A stretch of 38,087 nucleotides of DNA from assembly GCA_023666885.1 (NCBI GenBank), contig JAMPBB010000010.1, positions 1-38,087 on the forward strand. Direction: 5' to 3'. Source of the stretch: Muribaculaceae bacterium. GTDB taxonomy: Bacteria; Bacteroidota; Bacteroidia; Bacteroidales; Muribaculaceae. The position numbers and the translations under genes are program-made. Shown piece after piece: positions 24,604-34,324 of the stretch. The notes under the pieces are model-generated. The model did not search any database, was not told the DNA's origin, and saw only the letters and a list, made by a program, of their open reading frames with translations. The first letter of the stretch is position 1. Every line of letters starts with the position of its first letter.

Positions 24604-25375
24604 TTTTACGGTGCCCTTTTACGCGGTCATACACTCGCTGGAATGCATTCTTGGTATCCTCTGTGAAGTCGCCCTGCATAATCCAGCCGAAATACCCCGG
24701 CTCGGTACGTAGCACATCCTCTGCCGGGCGCCCCTTGTGCTTGCCGAAGTTGACTATCTCCCGGCCTGAATCATCGTATACGAGTCGGCCCATAAGGTCC
24801 ACGTTGCGGTTATATGAGGTGTAGTCAGAAAGCGCATCCATATCGCGCGGCAGATCCTGGTAGCGTTCAAGCTGAGCCTTCAGCACCTCATAGGTGGCCC
24901 GGGTATCGGCGTTGGCCGAGTGTGCCTGTTCAAGATCTTTGCCACAATAGAAGCGATATGCCGCAATGAGATTGCGAGGTTCGCGCTTATGGAATATGGT
25001 CTGGACATCAATGAAGCGAGCTCCGGAAAGATTGAGCTCTACGCCTGCACGGTCAAATTCCTGTTTGAGCATGGGTATGTCAAATCGGTTGGAATTAAAG
25101 CCGGCTATGTCACATCCGTCAAATATGGCGGCAAGGCTACGGGCCACTTGCTCAAAACGTGGCTCTTCACGTACATCATCATCCGTTATGTGGTGTACCG
25201 CAGTGGCCTCGGCCGGAATTGGGATACCCGGATTTATACGGCGGGTGCGTTCGGTTTCCTGTCCGTCAGGCGTTACTTTTATGAGCGAAATCTCTACTAT
25301 ACGGTCATGGGTAATGTTGGTGCCCGTAGTTTCGAGATCAAAGAATATTATGGGGCGTTTAAGCTGTAGGTTCAT
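24596..25375 (-). CDS. DEDDh 3'-5' exonuclease with ExoX-like C-terminal domain
   Basis: A 259-residue protein. The DnaQ-type domain (about 8-175) has motif I F-F-D-L-E-T-T-G (Asp13, Glu15), motif II with F-N-S-N-R-F-D-I-P-M-L and motif III H-S-A-N-A-D-T-R-A-T-Y-E-V-L, so all DEDDh metal ligands are present. The last 60 residues contain I-V-N-F-G-K-H-K-G-R-P-A-E-D-V-L, Y-F-G-W-I-M and D-F-T-E-D-T-K, matching the small C-terminal domain seen in exodeoxyribonuclease X-like proteins. It could be the proofreading epsilon-like exonuclease for the replicase, supported by dnaN lying directly upstream (15-base gap), or a repair exonuclease. It overlaps coaBC by 8 bases. Confidence 0.9.
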   Translation of the reverse strand: MNLQLKRPIIFFDLETTGTNITHDRIVEISLIKVTPDGQETERTRRINPGIPIPAEATAVHHITDDDVREEPRFEQVARSLAAIFDGCDIAGFNSNRFDIPMLKQEFDRAGVELNLSGARFIDVQTIFHKREPRNLIAAYRFYCGKDLEQAHSANADTRATYEVLKAQLERYQDLPRDMDALSDYTSYNRNVDLMGRLVYDDSGREIVNFGKHKGRPAEDVLRTEPGYFGWIMQGDFTEDTKNAFQRVYDRVKGHRKNA

Positions 25376-25389
25376 GATTAATCAGGCGA

Positions 25390-26517
25390 TTATTCAACTA
25401 TGGTCATGGGCATGAGGAGCATGAGAAGCTCGGTGTCGGCGCTGCTTTCCGAGGGGACGCATATGGCGGGGCGACTGGGGTCGGCCAGTTTTACCACAAT
25501 GTCAGTAGCTGAGAATGTTGACAGTATCTCAAGCAGGTAAAGGCTGGCAAATCCCATCATCATATCGGCACCGGAATAGTCACATGGCACTGACTCCCAT
25601 CCTGATGTGCCGTAGCCCTGATCACATGCCTGAAGGGTGAGTGACCCGCCGGCAAATTTGAACTTTATGAGATTGAGGCCTTCATCGCCAAACACTGATA
25701 CGCGGCGTACGGCATTGAGCAGCAACTGGCGGTCAACGGTCAGTGTATATGGGTTGTTGGCCGGGATAACACGATTGTAGTCAGGGAATACGCCTTTAAT
25801 AAGACGGCAGTCAAAAGTGTATGTAGCTGATTCAAACACTACGTTGACACCGCTTACTGTAACGCGGATGCTCTCTTCCTTGCTGAATACGTTTTTCAGT
25901 ACGGAAGCTCCTTTCAGGGGCAGTATGAATGAGCATTCTATATTAGGCGTAATGGTGGAGTTCGTGTATCGCACCAGTTTACGTGTATCCGTAGATACGA
26001 AAATTATGCGGTCCGGCTTTATGTCCCAGAGTATACCTGTAAGCTGAGGACGCAGCTCCTCATTGCTTACGGCAAAAATGGTGTTTTCTATGCCTTTGAG
26101 CACCACTTCGGCAGGGGCTGTAAACGAGAGTGTATTGTTGCCGTTGTCAGGATTCTGATTGGCACTCGGATACTCGGCTCCGTTTATAGCCATGGTATGG
26201 TAGCAGCCGTTGCTGTACTGTATGGTGACTTCCAGATTGTCGGCCACCTCCACTTGAAGGCCTTGGTCAGGCATGAGCTTGAGCAGCTCCACTATGCGGC
26301 GTGCGTCAAGGCAGAAAGAGCCTTCGCCGTCAACCTCGGTAACTGCTATTCGGCCTACAAGTGAATTTTCCATGTCAGCAGCCTTTACGGTGAGCTCATC
26401 ACCTTCCAGTGTGAACAGGAAGCTGTTAAGAATCTGGATGGGGTTCTTTGAACTTATAATCTTGCTTACTGATGATGTGATGCTGTACAGCGCTTGGCTT
26501 GATACGTTAAATTTCAT
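25390..26517 (-). CDS. dnaN: DNA polymerase III beta sliding clamp
   Basis: A 375-residue protein of the usual clamp length with three repeated folds. It begins M-K-F-N-V-S-S-Q-A-L and includes F-L-F-T-L-E-G-D-E-L, N-T-I-F-A-V-S-N-E-E-L-R-P-Q-L-T-G-I (canonical clamp motif, about 132-149) and the C-terminal L-L-M-P-M segment that lines the partner-binding cleft. As a ring-shaped dimer it tethers polymerase and many repair factors to DNA. It lies 57 bases below PBP1 and 15 above the exonuclease gene. Here dnaN is not next to dnaA but about 9 kb away in the same orientation. Confidence 0.98.
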   Translation of the reverse strand: MKFNVSSQALYSITSSVSKIISSKNPIQILNSFLFTLEGDELTVKAADMENSLVGRIAVTEVDGEGSFCLDARRIVELLKLMPDQGLQVEVADNLEVTIQYSNGCYHTMAINGAEYPSANQNPDNGNNTLSFTAPAEVVLKGIENTIFAVSNEELRPQLTGILWDIKPDRIIFVSTDTRKLVRYTNSTITPNIECSFILPLKGASVLKNVFSKEESIRVTVSGVNVVFESATYTFDCRLIKGVFPDYNRVIPANNPYTLTVDRQLLLNAVRRVSVFGDEGLNLIKFKFAGGSLTLQACDQGYGTSGWESVPCDYSGADMMMGFASLYLLEILSTFSATDIVVKLADPSRPAICVPSESSADTELLMLLMPMTIVE

Positions 26518-26574
26518 GGGATTATATATTTTTCAGTTATTATTCATGATTATATGGAGGCGTATGGATTGCGG

Positions 26575-28983
26575 TTAGTCGAAGACATCATCCATGGATG
26601 CCTCTTCCGCTTCTCCTGACGTTTCAGCCGATAAGGGATCATAGCTCTCATATTTGGCTAATTCATCCTCACAGAGATTTATTTCTGATGGAAACTCGAA
26701 TTTGGCGCTCTGGGTGTATGGCAGATTCGGGTCAGCAAACACTTTCTTCATGAACCTGCCATATATGGGGAGTGCCATGGCGGCACCCTGTCCGTATGTC
26801 ATGCCATTGAAGTGTATAAAGCGCTCTTCACCTCCTACCCATGCTCCGGCTACGAGCTGTGGTGTGAAGCCCATAAACCATCCGTCGGCGTTATAGTTGG
26901 TGGTTCCGGTCTTGCCTCCCATTTCGGCGGTGATATTGTATGGCGCTCCGCGTACACGTCGGCCCGTACCGCTGTCCACTACATTGAGCAGCATGGACAG
27001 AATGCGGAAATATGCGGTTTCGCTTATCACCTCGGTATGCTTCGGAGTAAAGTCAGCTATGATGTTGCCATTGCCGTCAGCTATGTGCGATACCATTATC
27101 GGTTCTACGCGCATGCCCTGATTGGCAAATGCCGAATATGCAGCCACCATCTCCTTTACGGAAATATCCATAGGCCCAAGGCAGAGTGACATTACAGGCT
27201 GCATATCGGTGGTGATACCGAAATTATGTATGGTGCGTACGAGTGCTGCGGGCGAAAGCTGGGAAATCAGTCGTGCCGAGATCCAGTTGTTGGAGTTGGT
27301 AAGTGCCCATCGCAGATCCACCATCTGTCCTACACATGAACGGCCTGAGTTGCGGGGCATCCATTTGTTTCCAGTAACGGGATCCACGATCACAGGCTGG
27401 GAATTAAGCAGCTGGTCACATGGCGTGAAGCCCTCCTCCATAGCGTAGGTGTACAGGAATGGTTTTACGGTGGAGCCTATCTGGCGGCGTCCGGTAGAAA
27501 CCATATCATACTGGAAGAATGAGAAGTCAGGACCGCCCACGTAGGCCTTTACATGGCCTGTAACCGGATCCATGGCCATGAAACCTGTGCGTAGAAAATG
27601 CTTATGGTACAGCATGGAGTCACGTGGAGTCATGACGGTATCCACGGGGTCTGCATAACTGAACACTTTCATTTCACGCGGGGTATTGAAGGCCTTGTCT
27701 ATCTCCTCCTTGGTGCACCCGGCGCTTTTCATTATTCTGTAGCGGTCAGTCTGTTTTATGGCATTTTTTATAAGGTGATTGACTCTTATCTCCGATATTT
27801 CAGTGCGGTTAGTGGAGTATGGTGCGCCCTTGGTACCCCGCTTTTCACGGAAGAACGCGGGCTGAAGATGTCCGCCCATATGTTCGGCCACTGCTTCTTC
27901 GGCGTACTGCTGCATTCGGGTGTCAATGGTGGTGTATATGCGCAGTCCATCGTTATAGATGTCATACTTGGTGCCGTCAGGCTTGGGATTTTTCTCAATC
28001 CATCCAAACAGCGGGTTGCGTTCCCATGCTATGGAGTCAGTAATGAATTTCTGTTTTTCCCATCCGCGATAATTGGCCCGTTCGGGTTTCTTGGCCCGCA
28101 TCATGTAGCGTATCTCTTCACGCAGATACGGGGCTATGCCGTCATTGTGATGCACCCGATGATAATCTATGCCTAAAGGTAGCATCTTAAGCGAGTCCGC
28201 TTCAGCCTCGGTGAGCATTCCGGCTTTGACCATTTGGTCAAAAACCACATTGCGGCGCTCAAGCGTGCGCTCCGGTTGGCGTATGGGGTTGTATATGGAG
28301 GGGTTCTTGACCATGCCTACCAGCATGGCTGCTTCCTGTATGTTCAGCTCTTCGGGCGTCTTGCCGAAGTAAACATGAGCTGCGCTCTTGATACCTACGG
28401 CATTGTACAGGAAGTCAAACTGATTGAGATACATCTTCACTATCTCATCCTTGGAGTAGAAGCGTTCGAGCTTCACAGCTATCATCCATTCTATGGGTTT
28501 CTGCATGGCTCGGGTTATCATGCCGTCGCTTTCCGGCGAATACAGCTGCTTGGCCAGCTGCTGGGTAATGGTGGAGCCGCCGCCAGCGCTTTTACGGCCC
28601 ATAAGCAGCGTCTTGAACGCCACGCGTGCTAGCGCCCGGAAGTCTATCCCGGAGTGTTCCTCAAATCGGGAGTCCTCGGTGGCTATGAGCGCGTCTACCA
28701 CATATGGCGATATTTCATCATATTCGGCGTAGATGCGGTTGCCGGTATTGCGGAAGAATCGGCCTATCTCCTGTCCGTCCGCTGAATATAATATGGATGC
28801 AAAGCGGTCACGAGGGTTCTTAAGCTCTTCTACGGGCGGCATGTAGCCTATTACGCCGTTGTATACAAGTACGAAAAAGAGCACAATCAGTACCGTCACC
28901 GTCACAAACCCACACCAAAGAAGTGTTATGATGTTACGGCTACGGTTGTTGCTTGGTTTTTTATTTTGTTTGGTTTCAGGCAT
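26575..28983 (-). CDS. Class A penicillin-binding protein (PBP1a-like)
   Basis: An 802-residue bifunctional wall synthase. A cytoplasmic tail with many Lys/Arg/Asn is followed by one transmembrane helix (about 19-42). The GT51 transglycosylase has E103-D104-S-R-F-E-E-H-S-G and G-G-S-T-I-T-Q-Q (135-142). The transpeptidase has S504-T-V-K507, S564-N-N and K691-T-G. It polymerises lipid II and cross-links peptide stems at the outer face of the inner membrane. All catalytic motifs are intact. An acidic tail follows the transpeptidase domain. It heads the dense run leading to dnaN, with a -7 box 59 bases above its ATG. Confidence 0.97.
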   Translation of the reverse strand: MPETKQNKKPSNNRSRNIITLLWCGFVTVTVLIVLFFVLVYNGVIGYMPPVEELKNPRDRFASILYSADGQEIGRFFRNTGNRIYAEYDEISPYVVDALIATEDSRFEEHSGIDFRALARVAFKTLLMGRKSAGGGSTITQQLAKQLYSPESDGMITRAMQKPIEWMIAVKLERFYSKDEIVKMYLNQFDFLYNAVGIKSAAHVYFGKTPEELNIQEAAMLVGMVKNPSIYNPIRQPERTLERRNVVFDQMVKAGMLTEAEADSLKMLPLGIDYHRVHHNDGIAPYLREEIRYMMRAKKPERANYRGWEKQKFITDSIAWERNPLFGWIEKNPKPDGTKYDIYNDGLRIYTTIDTRMQQYAEEAVAEHMGGHLQPAFFREKRGTKGAPYSTNRTEISEIRVNHLIKNAIKQTDRYRIMKSAGCTKEEIDKAFNTPREMKVFSYADPVDTVMTPRDSMLYHKHFLRTGFMAMDPVTGHVKAYVGGPDFSFFQYDMVSTGRRQIGSTVKPFLYTYAMEEGFTPCDQLLNSQPVIVDPVTGNKWMPRNSGRSCVGQMVDLRWALTNSNNWISARLISQLSPAALVRTIHNFGITTDMQPVMSLCLGPMDISVKEMVAAYSAFANQGMRVEPIMVSHIADGNGNIIADFTPKHTEVISETAYFRILSMLLNVVDSGTGRRVRGAPYNITAEMGGKTGTTNYNADGWFMGFTPQLVAGAWVGGEERFIHFNGMTYGQGAAMALPIYGRFMKKVFADPNLPYTQSAKFEFPSEINLCEDELAKYESYDPLSAETSGEAEEASMDDVFD

Positions 28984-29041
28984 TTGCGTAACTGTTACAT
29001 ATGGGCGCTGTCATTTGCTGACACGTGCGCATATTAATATG

Positions 29042-29049
29042 CAAAGATA
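29042..29049 (-). promoter_or_regulatory. -7 box upstream of the PBP1 gene
   Basis: The minus strand reads TATCTTTG, identical to the boxes before the NhaC and GH20 genes. A TTTG lies 25 bases further up, wider than usual. It is followed by a leader of about 50 bases before the ATG and probably drives the PBP1-dnaN operon. Confidence 0.55.
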
Positions 29050-29107
29050 CGCTATAAATTCCACTTATAAAAACCAAAATAAGTTAACCATACTATCTCA
29101 TGTGCAG

Positions 29108-31777
29108 TTAACGTGAGGAAACCTCAATAAGGGTGCTGAGCAGGGTGTTGAATTCATCAGCCCGGAGCAGTGATTCGATGGTGAGGTGCATTCGGTAGCG
29201 CCAATAGTGGCGCGGATCAGAGGGGATGTTTATGCGCTCCTTCAGCGGATCCGGATAGCGGAGCTTTCCGTCCATGGCCATCAGATCCTGCCACGGGAGT
29301 ATGCATAACATGGATGGCGACTGCATGTGCATGTTCACTATGGCGCGGCACACATCCGGTGTGGCTTCGTGCGGAGCCGGGCCGGTGCCGTGGAGCACCG
29401 TGTGGTAGAAACGTGAACTGCGGTCATAGTCAGCTTCCCACCATTCACGTATGCCTTCCATGTCATGTGTTGATGTGGCGCATACGGATAAGTAGGGGTA
29501 GCGTGACGTGTCGGCAAATTCGGCGTACAGTTCTTTGGGCATGCGTTGGATTTCAAGCGAGAGTATGCGCAGCTCATCCATCACCTTTGGTACGCAGGCG
29601 GGTATCATGCCGAGATCCTCACCGCATACCAGCATATTGGTTGCTGATATGAGTGAGGGGAGCTTCCATAGGGCACTTTCACGCCAGAAGTCGTTGTGGC
29701 GGTGATAGTAGAAGTCCTCGTGAATGCGGTCAAACATCTCGCGCTCGTGAGCCGTGAGCGACCGGTATATATTGGTGCCGGAGGCCGCTATGCGCGGATG
29801 ATACGAACCTTTCTTTACAGGATCCTCTATGAACAGCACGTCATCTATCAGATTCAGCAGCTCTGTGCGCAGAGCGTAGTCCGTGGGCGACTCTCTGTGT
29901 GTTGCAGCGAAATAATCCATCACTTTACGCTGGGTGTTAAATTCAGGCCGCAGGCGATATGTGCCGTTGTAATGTGCCGTCAGAAATACGCTACGTATAG
30001 TTTCGGATAGCTCCGGATCAATCCGGCCAAGAACATCATCGGTGATGTAAGGATGCGTGAACCTATCTGCGTCAAAGTGGAAATCGTATTCGTATTTTAG
30101 CTCATCGGGAGTAAGGGGGAGTGCCGGATTGAACGTGCCGAGCAGTCCGTGTACGGCATGTAGCGGAATCTGCCATATGCGGAAGAAGCCGAGGATGTGG
30201 TCTATGCGGTACGCGCTGAAATACTCTGCCATTTTGCGGAACCGGGCTTTCCACCATGCAAATCCATCCTGAGCCATCCGCTCCCAGTTATAGGTGGGGA
30301 ACCCCCAGTTTTGACCCATTACGGAGAAGTCATCGGGCGGTGCGCCGGCTGAGCAGTCAAGATTGAACAGCTCGGGGCTTATCCATGCATCAGCGCTGTC
30401 ACGTGATATGCCTATAGGTATGTCGCCTTTCAGTGCTACACCTTTAGCGTTGGCATAGTCACGCACATGACGCAGCTGCCGGTCTAAATGATACTGTATG
30501 TAACATACGTAATCTATCGCCGTCCTGTTGTCATCTATAAACTGCTCTATTTTAGGTTTGTCATAAGTGGAGTAGTCAGCCCATTGTGATGTGTCGGGAG
30601 TGCCGAATCGGTCACGTAACACACAGAAGGCGGCGTAGGGGAGTAGCCAATACTCATTGCTGCCCAGAAATGACCGGTATTCATCCGATGCCATGTCCAT
30701 ATACCCATGTTCGGCAAAAAGGGCGGCGGTATATTCATTCTTTACCAGGTTCACCCTCTCATAGTCCATGGCCGGGAGTTTGTTAAGTTCCAATCGCTGT
30801 GCTTCAAACTGCGCCAGCTGTTCAGCGTTGTACAAAGCTCCCATGGCCTGTGGACGCAGGTACATGGGGTGGAGTGCAAAAGTAGAGTTGGCATTGTACG
30901 GGTATGAATCGGTCCATCGGCCGGTCATGGTGGTATCATTGACCGGAAGCACCTGAATGAACTTCAGCCCGGTCAGTGCCGCCCAGTCAATGAGCGGTAT
31001 CAGATCATAGAAATCACCTACTCCGAAATCGGCCTCTGAACGCAGTGAGAATACCGGGAGCACCACTCCGGCACCACGCCATGGGGCTGAGGATGCGCGG
31101 AAGCGTATGCCCGATAACGCCACCGGAGCAGCCGGAAGATTGTATACGGATCGGTTGGCACTGTCTTCCCATGTTATTACTTCGGAAGAGGCTCTATCCT
31201 TTATAAGCAGCTTGTATTCGAAATAGTCAGGCACTCCGGAACGTGACAGTGCACAGCACCAACGTCCATGGCCTATGTATTCCATGTCCGCGGCCTTGTC
31301 CGGATTCCACTCGCCTACCGCGCTGCATGAGCCGCACAAGGCTAAAGTGTGAGTGGGCAATACCTCAAGAGCTTCCGCAGTGATGAGGAGCGTGTCTCGT
31401 CCTATCTGTGGCACGGCATTGACGTCATGGCGGAATATGCTCTCAGTGAAAGCCGATGAGTACATGGCACTATCCTCGGGTATGTCCTGCCATGCATCGT
31501 AGACGTACGCTTCGGCCAGGCCTTTTGATGTGTGGAGTGTGCGTGGGGAGCCCCATTCCCGGCGTTCGCTGCCATCTTCGCGGCGCAATACGTATCGGTA
31601 TTCTATGTCATACTCTTTGTCCGGTAGCTCCGCTACGGCCCGCCATGTGCTGTAGCCGTGACATTGCATCGGCACTTCACGGAGCGAAGGCTTTCCGTCA
31701 ATGCCCGTAATAGAGGCTATGATGAGCAGGGATTCACCCCAGCGGGTGGCATAATCTATTTCGAATGTCAATTTCAT
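29108..31777 (-). CDS. malQ: 4-alpha-glucanotransferase with two N-terminal CBM20 domains
   Basis: An 889-residue GH77 enzyme of the long, plant DPE2-like form usual in Bacteroidetes. Two starch-binding CBM20-like domains lie at about 1-105 and 125-235 (W-G-E-S-L and G-E-W-N-P-D-K-A). The catalytic barrel starts about 245 with F-S-L-R-S-E-A-D-F-G-V-G-D-F-Y-D-L. Catalytic elements seen are Y-R-I-D-H (nucleophile Asp), C-G-E-D-L-G-M-I-P (acid/base Glu) and S-T-H-D-M-E (third Asp). It moves alpha-1,4-glucan segments between acceptors during maltodextrin or glycogen use. There is no signal peptide, so it is cytoplasmic. It follows nrdJ by 15 bases, which puts it in the same unit despite an unrelated function. 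Confidence 0.96.
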   Translation of the reverse strand: MKLTFEIDYATRWGESLLIIASITGIDGKPSLREVPMQCHGYSTWRAVAELPDKEYDIEYRYVLRREDGSERREWGSPRTLHTSKGLAEAYVYDAWQDIPEDSAMYSSAFTESIFRHDVNAVPQIGRDTLLITAEALEVLPTHTLALCGSCSAVGEWNPDKAADMEYIGHGRWCCALSRSGVPDYFEYKLLIKDRASSEVITWEDSANRSVYNLPAAPVALSGIRFRASSAPWRGAGVVLPVFSLRSEADFGVGDFYDLIPLIDWAALTGLKFIQVLPVNDTTMTGRWTDSYPYNANSTFALHPMYLRPQAMGALYNAEQLAQFEAQRLELNKLPAMDYERVNLVKNEYTAALFAEHGYMDMASDEYRSFLGSNEYWLLPYAAFCVLRDRFGTPDTSQWADYSTYDKPKIEQFIDDNRTAIDYVCYIQYHLDRQLRHVRDYANAKGVALKGDIPIGISRDSADAWISPELFNLDCSAGAPPDDFSVMGQNWGFPTYNWERMAQDGFAWWKARFRKMAEYFSAYRIDHILGFFRIWQIPLHAVHGLLGTFNPALPLTPDELKYEYDFHFDADRFTHPYITDDVLGRIDPELSETIRSVFLTAHYNGTYRLRPEFNTQRKVMDYFAATHRESPTDYALRTELLNLIDDVLFIEDPVKKGSYHPRIAASGTNIYRSLTAHEREMFDRIHEDFYYHRHNDFWRESALWKLPSLISATNMLVCGEDLGMIPACVPKVMDELRILSLEIQRMPKELYAEFADTSRYPYLSVCATSTHDMEGIREWWEADYDRSSRFYHTVLHGTGPAPHEATPDVCRAIVNMHMQSPSMLCILPWQDLMAMDGKLRYPDPLKERINIPSDPRHYWRYRMHLTIESLLRADEFNTLLSTLIEVSSR

Positions 31778-31792
31778 GATTCTATGGACGTG

Positions 31793-34324
31793 TTATCCGC
31801 ACTTGGATGTGCCGCATGATGTACATATCAGGCATCCTTCCTGGTACACAAGCGTTTCCTGCCCGCAGTTGGGACAGCATTGTCCGCTGGCTTTCATACC
31901 GTTAGGCAGGTATTTCTTCAGTGCGCGTTCTACGCCCATTTTCCATGTGTTGATTGACTGGCTGTCAAGCTCCAGGCCGCCTACTAATTTGAGCACCTGA
32001 TCAATGGGCATGCCGTAACGGAGCACTCCCGATATGAGCTTTGCGTAGTTCCAATATTCGGGGTTGAATTTGTCGCTTAAGCCCTCTATTGTAGTCTTGT
32101 AGCCGCGCTTGTTTATAAACTGGAAGTCATAGCGTTTGTTGCCTTTGTCGTCAATGGCTTTTATAATCTTGCCTCGTGTCACTGACTTGGGGCAGAATAT
32201 GCCGTCCTCATCATCGGCAAGACCGGTGAATATTTCATAGGGGCGTCCGTTGCGCAGACCCACGAAAGCTATCCACTTCTCTTTGTTGTTCTGGAAGCGT
32301 ACCACGTCAGCTTCCAGCTCTATGGGGCGCTTTACCGGATGTGGGGCATCGGTTACGGGCGAGGCCTGTTTTTTCTTCTCCACATTCAGCAGCACGCCCG
32401 AGCGCGAGCCGTCGCGATACACGGTGCATCCCTTGCAGCCTGAACGCCATGCCTCGACGTACAGCTTGTTGACCAGTTCTACCGTGACATCGGTAGGAAG
32501 GTTTATGGTTACCGATATGGAGTGGTCCACCCACTTCTGCACCTTGCCTTGCATGCGCACCTTCTCCAGCCAGTCCACGTCGTTGGCGGTGGCCTTGAAG
32601 TAGGGCGATTTTTCTACGAGGGCATCAAGCTCTTCCTGTGTGTAGGAGTCCTTGCGTTCTATGCCGGCAGCCTTCATCCAGTCCATAAACTTGGGGTGAT
32701 ACACTATGTACTCTTCAAAGGCATCGCCCGAGTCATCCACATAGTCCACACGCACATTTACATCGTTAGGATTTACCTTGCGCCTACGCTTGTATACGGG
32801 CATGAACACCGGTTCGATGCCTGATGTGGTCTGTGTCATGATGCTTGTGGTGCCTGTAGGTGCTATGGTGAGGCAGGCTATGTTACGCCGGCCATGTTTT
32901 TTCATGTCGGCATACAGCTCCGGGTCAGCTTCGGCTATACGCTTGATGTATGGATTGTCGGATTCACGTGTGGCATCGTATATCTCAAACGCACCGCGCT
33001 CACGAGCCATGTTGACCGATGACCGGTAGGCGGCAAGAGCCAGCGCACGGTGCACCGATACGGAAAAGTCCGTGGCTTCCGCAGTGCCGTAACGCAGTCC
33101 CATGGCGGCTATCATGTCGCCTTCGCCGGTGGTACCCACGCCGGTGCGGCGTCCCTTAAGGGTCTTGTTCCTGATTTTATGCCACAGGTTGAGCTCGGTT
33201 TGCTTCACTTCCGAAGTTTCCGGGTCAGATTCAATCTTGGCTATTATCTTGTCAATCTTCTCCATCTCCAGGTCTATTATGTCATCCATAAGACGCTGGG
33301 CTTTCATAGTATGGTCACGCAGCAAGTCAAAGTCAAATTCGGCTTGCGGTGTGAATGGATTCTTTACGTATGAATAGAGGTTGATGGCAAGGAGGCGGCA
33401 GCTGTCGTAAGGGCAGAGGGGTATTTCGCCGCAAGGGTTGGTGGATATGGTCTGGAATCCAAGGTCAGCATAGCAGTCGGGTACTGACTCACGGGTTATA
33501 GTGTCCCAGAACAGCACTCCCGGTTCGGCCGATTTCCAGGCATTGAACACTATCTTGTTCCAAAGGCGGGCGGCGTCAGTGCTGCATGTTATTTCAGGGT
33601 CAGCGGAGTCAACGGGAAATTTCTGTGTATACATGGCTCCGTCTACGGCAGCCTGCATGAAGGCATCGTCGATACGCACGGATACGTTTGCCCCGGTCAC
33701 TTTCCCTTCGGCCATCTTGGCGTCAATGAATTTCTCCGAGTCAGGATGCTTTATGCTTACTGTAAGCATGAGCGCTCCACGGCGGCCGTCCTGAGCCACT
33801 TCGCGCGTGGAGTTGGAGTATCGTTCCATAAAGGGTACAAGCCCGGTAGAGGTCAGAGCTGAATTCTTAACCGGAGTGCCCTTGGGGCGTATGTGTGACA
33901 GGTCATGGCCTACACCGCCACGGCGCTTCATGAGCTGGACCTGTTCTTCATCTATTTTTATCACACCGCCGTATGAGTCGGGCTTGCCGTCAAGACCTAT
34001 CACGAAACAGTTTGACAGCGATGCCACTTGATAGTCATTGCCTATGCCGGTCATGGGGCTGCCTTGCGGCACTATGTATCGGAAATGGTCAAGAAGGCTG
34101 AATATCTCCTCCTCGCTCATGGGGTTGGGATAATTACGCTCAATGCGTGCCAGCTCCGATGCTATGCGGCGATGCATGTCGGCAGGGGTGTGTTCATAAA
34201 TGTTGCCGAACGAGTCCTTGAGGGCATATTTGCTTGCCCATACGCGTGCTGCGAGTTCGTCACCATCAAAGTATTCGAGCGATGCCTTATAGGCGTCATC
34301 GTAAGTATAGATTTTCCTTTCCAC
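31793..34324 (-). CDS. nrdJ: Adenosylcobalamin-dependent (class II) ribonucleoside reductase
   Basis: An 843-residue single-chain reductase. It includes N-C-F-V-I-G (active-site Cys region), T-N-P-C-G-E-I-P-L (catalytic N-x-C-x-E loop) and R-R-T-G-V-G-T-T-G-E-G-D. A Cys-rich tail (C-C-P-N-C...C-L-I-C-T-S-C...K-C) may bind zinc and/or re-reduce the active site. The class II enzyme uses coenzyme B12 to make the thiyl radical and works with or without oxygen, so the cell needs cobamide. The start is GTG at 34324: an in-frame TAA lies 18 bases upstream and no early ATG exists. It has its own promoter, divergent from a nitroreductase gene, and leads into malQ. Confidence 0.95.
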   Translation of the reverse strand: MERKIYTYDDAYKASLEYFDGDELAARVWASKYALKDSFGNIYEHTPADMHRRIASELARIERNYPNPMSEEEIFSLLDHFRYIVPQGSPMTGIGNDYQVASLSNCFVIGLDGKPDSYGGVIKIDEEQVQLMKRRGGVGHDLSHIRPKGTPVKNSALTSTGLVPFMERYSNSTREVAQDGRRGALMLTVSIKHPDSEKFIDAKMAEGKVTGANVSVRIDDAFMQAAVDGAMYTQKFPVDSADPEITCSTDAARLWNKIVFNAWKSAEPGVLFWDTITRESVPDCYADLGFQTISTNPCGEIPLCPYDSCRLLAINLYSYVKNPFTPQAEFDFDLLRDHTMKAQRLMDDIIDLEMEKIDKIIAKIESDPETSEVKQTELNLWHKIRNKTLKGRRTGVGTTGEGDMIAAMGLRYGTAEATDFSVSVHRALALAAYRSSVNMARERGAFEIYDATRESDNPYIKRIAEADPELYADMKKHGRRNIACLTIAPTGTTSIMTQTTSGIEPVFMPVYKRRRKVNPNDVNVRVDYVDDSGDAFEEYIVYHPKFMDWMKAAGIERKDSYTQEELDALVEKSPYFKATANDVDWLEKVRMQGKVQKWVDHSISVTINLPTDVTVELVNKLYVEAWRSGCKGCTVYRDGSRSGVLLNVEKKKQASPVTDAPHPVKRPIELEADVVRFQNNKEKWIAFVGLRNGRPYEIFTGLADDEDGIFCPKSVTRGKIIKAIDDKGNKRYDFQFINKRGYKTTIEGLSDKFNPEYWNYAKLISGVLRYGMPIDQVLKLVGGLELDSQSINTWKMGVERALKKYLPNGMKASGQCCPNCGQETLVYQEGCLICTSCGTSKCG

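Noticed and set aside
29079-29112. GTTAAC repeated on both sides of a short spacer after malQ, as a terminator
   Set aside because: The arms are only 6 bp, each is self-palindromic, the loop is long, and there is no T-run.
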